A DNA stretch of 64,000 nt, taken from assembly GCA_964035015.1 (NCBI GenBank), contig OZ036007.1, positions 7,804,840-7,868,839 on the forward strand, written 5' to 3'. Positions 57,401-64,000 of the stretch are shown one piece after another (position 1 is the stretch's first letter; every line of letters begins with the position of its first letter). The position numbers and the translations under genes were made by a program. The notes beneath the pieces are model-generated. The model saw only the letters and a list, made by a program, of their open reading frames with translations. It made no database searches and had not been told where the DNA came from. Origin of the DNA: Corallium rubrum (Eukaryota; Cnidaria; Anthozoa; Scleralcyonacea; Coralliidae).

Positions 57401-59410
57401 TTGCTTCAGGTTGCTTTGTCAAGCTACAGTCAAACTTAAGGATGTTGTTAAAGATAAGTCCCATCAAATGCAAGTTACCATGAAATTGCAAGATGCTCAA
57501 GGTCAACCATCAGAGGTATATGAAAGCCTTAACGTGCTTGAATTGACCTGTATGAATAATTTATAAGGGAAGTACCTTGCATGGGGATGTGGAAAAGTGG
57601 TCATAACTTAGAGCTGGTGACTTACAAGAGCTTAAAAAAACAAAGAAAATGTCCAGTTTTTAAATTTTAAAGATGGTTGCTGTGAGAGCTGGTTGCTTAT
57701 GAGAGTGGTTGCAACGAGAACTTCAATGGTATAAATTTGCCCTAGGGTTTATAAGTACCATATTTACTCGTTTAACCGCCGCCCCCTATTAAGCGCTGCC
57801 CCCGATTAAGCACCGCATATGAGAGCAAAAATATTAAAGAGTGCTGCCCTCGAATAAGCGCCGCACTTATTCACAACAGTGCGGTGCTTAATCGAAGCAC
57901 CGTCAGACAAAATTGTTCAAGAAGCCAAACTAAAAAGCAACTACAGCCTCGGAAATTTATTGTCCTGTATTACAGTGTTTATATGTTCAAAGTAAGTATA
58001 TTTCAATGTGAATGACAAGATAACATCTGAAACATGTTTATTTTGTTGATAAGATTTCTTGTTATCGTTTACAAATAAAATAACTTTTAAAGAGCGCCGC
58101 CCTCAAATAAGCGCCACCCTCAAGTAAGCACCACATCCAAAACACTAAAATTTAAAGAGCACCGCGGCGCTTAAACGAGTAAATACGATATCTGTACACA
58201 TAGCAATAAGTAGTGAAGAAAAAAGCCTGTTAAAGGTAGAGGGGGAGTATGGATGGTGTGTGCTGTTACGGTGTTGCCTCTCACCAATAGTTCCGGTCGG
58301 ACAGGGTTAGTACTTGGATGGGTGACCATTTGGGAATAACCCCATCCTCCACCAGCTTGGGACTTATGTGAGTAGAGTTTAGTTCAGGTCTCTCCTGTGC
58401 TCCGAGGGTTTTTCGCCGGGTTCTCCAGTTTTTCTCCCTCTGTAATATCAACACCTTGGTCATAGTTGTCTACACATAGGAGTTTGGTGTCAATTGGGAT
58501 GTAAGTTCTGTTCCTCTCTTGTGCCACATGTTAAGTGGCAAATTTAATAAATTCAAATTCAAAGCTTTTGGTTTTGGTTTTGATGGGTACTGCAAAACTA
58601 TTGGTACTTGTCATATCTTGGGTGCCAGTGGTTTTAAATCGATGCTTGTGATGGCTAACAGGGATCAACACACCTACTCCCTATTATCCCTATGACATGG
58701 AAGAACCTCTGGCACCGACTGGTATACATGTACTTGTCAATGCACAATCCTAAACATGTATGTATGTAAATGTTTTAGAGTCAGTTTAACTGCAAGCTGA
58801 ACTACAAATGTCCTGGAGAGAAGGCTAAGAAATCTGACGCTGGTGATACTGAGGCTGAAGGTGATGAGGAAGAAGGAGATGAAGAGGAAGGAGATGAGGG
58901 TGAAGAAGGTGGTGAACCTGGTGAACCTGGAACGAAGAGAAGAAGAAAGTAAGCAATAAAGAGGAAACTAGATTATCAGAAATGCAGACAGACAGACAGA
59001 CAGACCGACGGATGGACGGACGGACGGACGGACGGACAGATGGACGGACGGACGGACGGACGGACGGATGGACAGATGGACAGACAGATGGACAGATGGA
59101 CAGACAGATGGACAGACAGACGGATGGACGGACAGATGGACGGACGGACAGATGTACGGACGGACAGATGGATGGACGGACAGATGGATGGACGGACAGA
59201 CGGATGGACGGACAGACGGATGGACGGACAGACGGATGGACGGACAGGCGGATGGACGGACAGACGGATGGACGGACAGACGGATGGATGGACAGACGGA
59301 CAGACGGATGGACGGACAGACGGATGGACGGACAGACGGATGGACGGACGGACGGACGGACGGACAGACGGACAGACGGACAGACGGACAGACGGACAGA
59401 CGAACGGACG

Positions 59411-59445
<35 letters not shown>

Positions 59446-62400
59446 GGACAGACGGACAGACGGACAGACGGACAGACGGACAGACGGACAGACGGACAGA
59501 CGGACAGACGGACAGACGGACAGACGGACAGACGGACAGACGGACAGACGGACAGACGGACAGACGGACAGACGGACAGACAGATAGGCAGACAGGCATA
59601 CCAACAAACAACAAAAATAGAGGTTTTCTTTCTGTCTTTTTGACTAATTATTTTTTTATCAGGAAAAGAGGTCGTAAAAGAAAAGCTCACAACCTTCCTA
59701 ATAAGCCAACGGACTTCCAGGTATCAGCTATAAAGAATGAATGTTCTTTCAATACTAGCAGTCATTGAAACTTCAAGGAAAACATGTCCATCGTAGCCCG
59801 CCAAAAATGACTCGTGCGCAACACTTGATAAATTATTTGTTCGTATTCTTGTAGATCCGTATCAAGGTTGTAGAAGGACGTCAGTTATCTGGTAGTAATA
59901 TTAACCCAGTTGTAAGAGTAACTGTTGGTGATCAAGTTCAACAAACGAGAGTAAAGAAATCAACGAATAGGCCTTACTATAACCAGGTAAGGAAAGCTGG
60001 TATTTGGATGGGATGCGCTACTGCACACTCTGAAGCTCCGCCCCGCTAAATTTCCACGACGCTCCATCTTTCGCTAGTATGGGAGGATGAGGAGAAGTAG
60101 TTTAGGTGATCACGGGTGGCGTGTACTGTTAGCGCGCTGCCTCTCACCAAAAGTTAAGCCTGGTTGGACGGGGTTAGTACTTGGATGGGCGACCGCTTGG
60201 GAATGACGCGTTGTCGAGCCTGGAACCCATGTGAGTAGAGGTCTGTTGTAGTTGATCTCTCCTGTGCTTCGAGGGTTTTTCGTCGGGTTCTTTGGTTTTC
60301 ATCCCTCCGTAAAATCAACACCTACATCAACACCTACATCTTAGCTGTGATCTGGAGCGCCTTTGGTATGCCTCGACACGGCCACGTTGATCTGCGTCCT
60401 TCGTAATTTAAATTAGCCGCTGGCTGGGAGTAAGCCTTTTTTATTTTTTGGACATCTTTAATCAATTGTGGCAGCTGAAACAAGTTTTCTAAAATAGGCG
60501 AATCACACCTGAAATAGTGTTTCATTTTTTAAATGTGATCTTTCTTTTTTTTAAAGACTTTCTTTTTTAACTTTGGAAACATTACTCCTGATGAACTTTT
60601 TGATAGAATTGTGAAGTTTGAGGTATAGTATATATTTATAAAATAACATTTAGAATTCCTTGACGCTCGCTCCAATTGGTTGGGCCCCGTGCATTTATAA
60701 GAGTATGAAGATCATGAATGACGTAAATTGGCGTGGAGTGACGTAGAATAGCGTCACCTGGCGGGAAAAGTTAGCGAACATCCAGAACTATCCCACTCAC
60801 TTTTAGTTTGTTTTTTCTTCTTCATATTTTATAAAACAAATAAAACATACCGCTCCTGTGCATATGTACTCTTATAAAGGTACACTTGACGTGATTTTGA
60901 TACGAAAGAAGTGTAAAGTCACTTCTTTCGTGTTCGAATGAGTACATGTGCACGGAGCTTTATGTTTTATTTGTTAATTCTTATAAACTCTTCTGTTATG
61001 TATCTTGTGTCAAATACATTAAATTTAAATATAATTTATTGCGTAGTTTGCGCTAATATCAATTAATGCATCTACTCCTTTAGGTTTTCAACTCCCGTTC
61101 GCTGCGGTCGGATTCGTTGATTGGATTTTTTAAGGTACAGTGTACTGTACTGAACTGAATGTAGTTTTAGTATATTTTGTTAAATTTTTGAAAGTTGAGT
61201 ATCAATGTAATAATTCGTGTTATAAGCACTTTAACACATTTAAGTATGACCTATTTCCTCGTTATAGTGTGATGTTGGTCTTATCTATGAAGGAAAAGGT
61301 GTGCTTTTGTAACTCAATATTAAAGTGCAAATGAAGCGAAAATTATGTTTGTCTTATTTGAAAGAACACTTAAAATGATAGAGTAACATATTTTGAAGTT
61401 TTTCGTTTCCTTGCTTCGTTCTTGAGATATCTCAGCTTGTTTGAAATGTAAATTAAACATTTTGACGTCATGACGTGCGTAATGAGTTATCGAAAAAAGT
61501 TATATATCTTTGATATTGTCAAATATAATTACCTGAAAATCTACATGTTTAGTGTTCTGGACGAAACACACCCACATGCTTCCTTTGAATTAATTTGGTT
61601 TGATAATAGCAAAGCTATATAACTTTTTTCGATAACTCATTATGCACGTCGTGACTTCAAAATGTTTAATTTGCATATCGAACAAACTGAACTATCTCAA
61701 GAACGAAGCAAGGAAACGAAAAACTGCAAAAGATGTTACTCTATCATTTAAGTTTTCTTTCAAATAAGACAAACTTAATTTTCGTCTCACAGGCACTTTA
61801 AATCTATAACAGACGTTCGGTGGACGTTCGTCAAATAACTTATGATGTCACTCTCTATAAGTAATGTTTAATAAACGAACTAGAGTATTTTACAAGCCAA
61901 AACACAAACCATTCTCTAAGTTTACCAAGCATTTGTATTTCTATGCAGACCATGCTTTGCTAAGAAAATGGATTCTTCTCACTCAACCAGAAGTTCCTGA
62001 TACAGCTGATGTAAAGGTAAGTAAGAAATTGTTCATGATTTGGTATGCTCCATCGAGTTAAGAATGCACGCGGGACTGAATTGGGAGAGCAAGAAAAAAG
62101 CATTATATAAGGGGGCCTTTACACGAGCCCTGGTTGAGAGCCAACCCGGGTTAGCTCGTCAACCCGTCTACGAATAAACCCCTGTTAGCGTTTACACGAT
62201 AGCCGGGTCAACCCGTCTTGCCGGGTGATCCTTTTCAAGACCCGCGGAACTTTGGTCAATTCCTTCATGTAAACACGGGTTGACTTGACCCGTGCCCGTG
62301 TAAAGTGTTGGCAATATGATAATTTGTGTTAAGAAAAGCTGACCCGGGTTGGGAAAAGCTGACCCGGGTTGGGGAAAAAAGCAGCCAACCCGAGTTCATG

Positions 62401-63918
62401 TAAACACGAAAAAGGAATAACCAGGGATGGCGAGCTGACCCGGGCTGGCACTCAACGCGGGCTCGTGTAAAAGCCCCCCAAGAGAGATGCAACTCTAGAT
62501 TTTTTGTGGTGACCAACTGTAAGAGGATGACCAATTTCCTTGCAGTAAGAGTGAATAATGAATCTACTTGTTACTTCGAGTTGCGAACCATGCTGGACAA
62601 GTATAGAGAAACCTCTACTTGGCCCAGCTGGGATTCGAACCCGCGACCTTCGGTTTCCTGGTCCAATGCTCTACCAACTGAGCTACAGCTCAAGTTGGGA
62701 GCTGAAGGTCGAATGATAATACTTACTGTAAGCTATTTGATATTTCGAAACAGACTAGTTTCTTCAATATCTGGACAACAGTCTTCATACATGACGATTA
62801 TATGTTGTCTAGATATTGAAGAAACTAGTTTGTTTTGAAATATCAAATAGCCTAAGTACTATCATTTGTCCTTCAGCTCCCAACTTGACTTGTAGCTCAG
62901 TTGGTAGAGCATCGGACTAGTAAACCGAAGGTCGCGGGTTCGAAACCCAGTCGTTCCAAGTAGAGTTTGCTCTACTTGTCCAGTATGGTTCGTCGCTCCA
63001 AGTAACACCTTAATATTATTCTTCACCCAGGAGTTCACTGTCCCACAATAATCATTCGGAATCTTTTTGTCAAAATTGTTGCAATCGAGGTAGGCGGGAA
63101 TCGTAATCTTGTTCAAAATCTACAATTTTGACAAAAAGATACAACAACAATGGATCGCTGTCTGTGTTCCGAAAGTTTCAACGTGCTGAGTTGAAGCTTG
63201 GTAAAGCTAAACTAGATCTGAAGTTCCTTAAAGTGCCTATGAAGCGAAAATTATTATTGTCTTAAATGAAAGAACTCTCAAAACGACAAAGTAACATCTT
63301 TTGCAGATCTTCGTTTCCGTACCTCGTTGTTGAGATATTTCAATTATTTTTGATATGCAAATTAAACACTTTGACGTCACACGTGTATAATGAGTTATCA
63401 GAGAAGGTTCGGTATCTTTGCTATTATCAAACGAAATCAATTAAAAATCTGTATGTCTAATGCTGTATGCGAAATAGACGCACAGGATCGGCTTTGAAGT
63501 GATTTCGTTTGATAATAGCAAAGATATAGAACTTTCTCTGATAACTCAGTATACACGTGTGATGTCAAAGTGTTTAATTTGCATATCAAAGAAACTGAAA
63601 TATCTCAACAACGAAGCACGGAAACGAAGATCTGCAAAAGATGTTAGGTTGTAGTTTTAAGAGTTCTTTCATTTAAAACAATAATAATTTTCGCTTCATA
63701 GGCACTTTAAGAAATGCAAGCAACATGACGCTAGTTCTTTATTAAAATTTTTTTATCATGCTTACGTACGACTTTTGACTTTATCATGGCTTTGTTACGA
63801 ATTATTTGCTGGGCAATAATTTTTATAACAACATTCGGAATCTACTTGTGTTTTCTAGGCTCCTCCGGATGAAGGGAAAGCCCCCGAGCCTGTCTCTACT
63901 CTCGGTGGTAGTCCTGCG
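54415..63918 (+). CDS. ferlin family protein, N-terminal exons (C2A-C2B), continues right
   Basis: Exons: 54415-54517, 55675-55730, 57241-57332, 57410-57515, 58779-58948, 59663-59720, 59855-59986, 60557-60622, 61084-61134, 61268-61298, 61949-62016, 63859-63918. They join in frame to 331 residues with no stop. C2A (1-~115) has YALYASELSATNLPNIERFG, DDELNPVWKEKIEIDLQGKP and DHELIGKNKL. An acidic stretch (DEEEGDEEEGDEGEEGG) and a basic cluster (KRRRKKRGRKRK) follow. C2B has the ferlin signature NKPTDFQIRIKVVEGRQLSG, then NPVVRVTVGD, DELFDRIVKFEVFNSRSLR and HALLRKWILLTQPE. Ferlins are multi-C2, tail-anchored membrane proteins that act in calcium-triggered vesicle fusion and membrane repair. Otoferlin, dysferlin and myoferlin subtypes cannot be separated from this part. 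Between exons 11 and 12 the usual G-Y-x-K-V beta strand was not found. Confidence 0.92.
54518..55674. other. ferlin intron 1
   Basis: Unique-looking AT-rich sequence. Repeated AAAATTGGACA/CCTTGCCTGTTG-like words near 55,500-55,640 hint at a decayed minisatellite. Confidence 0.4.
55731..56739. other. ferlin intron 2, first part
   Basis: Poly(C) at 55,871-55,886 followed by a CAC run, the small palindrome TGGGGTGGACATGTCCACCCC at 56,029, and poly(G) at 56,102-56,121 and 56,622-56,635. No exon seen. Confidence 0.45.
56740..57056 (+). mobile_element. hAT-like non-autonomous element, copy 4
   Basis: Matches copies at 2.7 and 8.9 kb over most of its length. The right terminus GCTACACCACTG at 57,045-57,056 is of hAT type. 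Ferlin intron 2. Confidence 0.65.
57768..58193. mobile_element. MITE with TTTACTCGTTTAA termini
   Basis: ATTTACTCGTTTAACCGCCG at the left and GCGGCGCTTAAACGAGTAAA at the right are inverted. Inside, several AATAAGCGCCGCCCTC-like direct repeats. Ferlin intron 4. Confidence 0.7.
58251..58470 (+). mobile_element. 5S rRNA-derived SINE, copy 5
   Basis: GGTTAGTACTTGGATGGGTG and TCTCCTGTGCTCCGAGGG in order; the far tail is missing. Ferlin intron 4. Confidence 0.8.
58471..58778. other. ferlin intron 4 remainder
   Basis: No recognised repeat or exon. Confidence 0.4.
58980..59590. repeat. (CAGACGGA)n / (GGAC)n array
   Basis: ~610 bp of CAGA, CGGA and TGGA tetramers with a right half of regular CAGACGGA octamers. 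Begins ~30 bp after the exon 5 donor of the ferlin gene. All long Ser/Val/Cys/Pro or Asp/Gly/Thr frames are artefacts. Confidence 0.95.
60111..60432 (+). mobile_element. 5S rRNA-derived SINE, copy 6
   Basis: GGTTAGTACTTGGATGGGCG, then CCTGTGCTTCGAGGGTTTTT and CCTCGACACGGCCACGTTGA. Ferlin intron 7. Closest in the window to copy 4. Confidence 0.85.
60680..60965. repeat. foldback region in ferlin intron 8
   Basis: AAGAAGTGTAAAGTCACTTCTT forms a local hairpin at 60,906. CCGTGCATTTATAAGAGTA and the later CATATGTACTCTTATAAAGG pair imperfectly. Confidence 0.5.
61320..61802. mobile_element. TTAA-ended foldback element, copy 6
   Basis: TTAAAGTGCAAATGAAGCG at the left and its diverged complement GTCTCACAGGCACTTTAA at the right. 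Arms pair over ~210 bp. Ferlin intron 10. Confidence 0.85.
62109..62482. mobile_element. foldback MITE with AACCCGGG words
   Basis: GGGGGCCTTTACACGAGCCC (62,111) pairs with GGGCTCGTGTAAAAGCCCCC (62,459). Inside, many CCGGGTTGAC / GACCCGGGTT words. Ferlin intron 11. Confidence 0.75.
62590..63010. mobile_element. palindrome of two tRNA-like SINE units
   Basis: Minus-strand tRNA-like unit about 62,625-62,697 (anticodon-loop triplet AGG) and plus-strand unit about 62,886-62,957 (triplet AGT). Each has GTAGCTCAGTTGGTAGAGC and a GGTTCGAA-type B box. Tails facing inward also pair (GATATTGAAGAAACTAGT). Ferlin intron 11. Confidence 0.75.
63228..63710. mobile_element. TTAA-ended foldback element, copy 7
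   Basis: TTAAAGTGCCTATGAAGCG to CGCTTCATAGGCACTTTAA, an exact terminal inverted repeat. Arms pair over ~220 bp. Ferlin intron 11; nearest relative of the intergenic copy at 6.9 kb. Confidence 0.88.
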
Positions 63919-64000
63919 GTAAGTTATATATCTGTCTTAAGTTTTCTTTGAGCTTGACGAACGTCTGAAGTTAATTTTCTGTTTTATTGTATTAGGGTTA

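Noticed and set aside
58825..59768. Ser/Val/Cys/Pro and Asp/Gly/Thr repeat frames of 190-260 residues
   Set aside because: CAGACGGA array in a ferlin intron.
62886..62957. Plus-strand tRNA gene
   Set aside because: The cloverleaf has mismatched stems, and the same tails and flanks recur in degenerate SINE copies at 8.1 and 11.9 kb.

Overview
The window is eukaryotic nuclear DNA from an animal, most likely an early-branching metazoan such as a cnidarian. The basis is indirect. Genes are split into many short exons with GT-AG introns, intergenic DNA is AT-rich, and the protein set (DD3-3-like secreted proteins, a GABA-B-type receptor, a ferlin) fits such a genome. Non-coding DNA is packed with tRNA-derived SINEs, 5S rRNA-derived SINEs, palindromic (foldback) miniature transposons and very long microsatellites. 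No species can be named from the sequence alone. Exon models were built by eye from reading-frame continuity, splice consensus and remembered family motifs.

Layout. 1-6729: the 3' five exons of a DD3-3-like gene (copy A), whose upstream exons lie left of the window. 6730-13814: intergenic repeats. 13815-26230: a complete ten-exon DD3-3-like gene (copy B, 669 aa), a tandem paralogue of copy A with the same exon lengths and phases in the shared part. 27097-35085: a 7,989-bp DNA transposon with TAC...GTA inverted termini and a 6-bp target duplication (CCAATC). It carries two convergent genes, a HECT-type E3 ubiquitin ligase on + and a DDE integrase-type transposase on -. 35092-40592: intergenic DNA with a Mutator-like 767-bp element. 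40593-52127: a fifteen-exon class C GPCR of the GABA-B type (769 aa). 54415-63918: the first twelve exons of a ferlin (C2A, acidic/basic linker, C2B), continuing off the right edge.

The most unusual object is the transposon at 27-35 kb. Both of its proteins begin with the same C-x2-C-x10-C-x2-C zinc ribbon. Both start codons sit just inside inverted arrays of a 21-bp repeat. The ligase has a HECT-type catalytic cysteine context, but its reading frame is broken once near 28,650. A transposon-borne ubiquitin ligase sharing a terminal domain with its transposase is the best candidate for an undescribed system. Other notable points are at least eight TTAA-ended palindromic elements (many in introns), a very short (~96 bp) MITE family, a recombinase-like gene fragment inside a foldback, SINEs that have become tandem satellites, and a (GGTGA)n array placed directly after a real splice donor.
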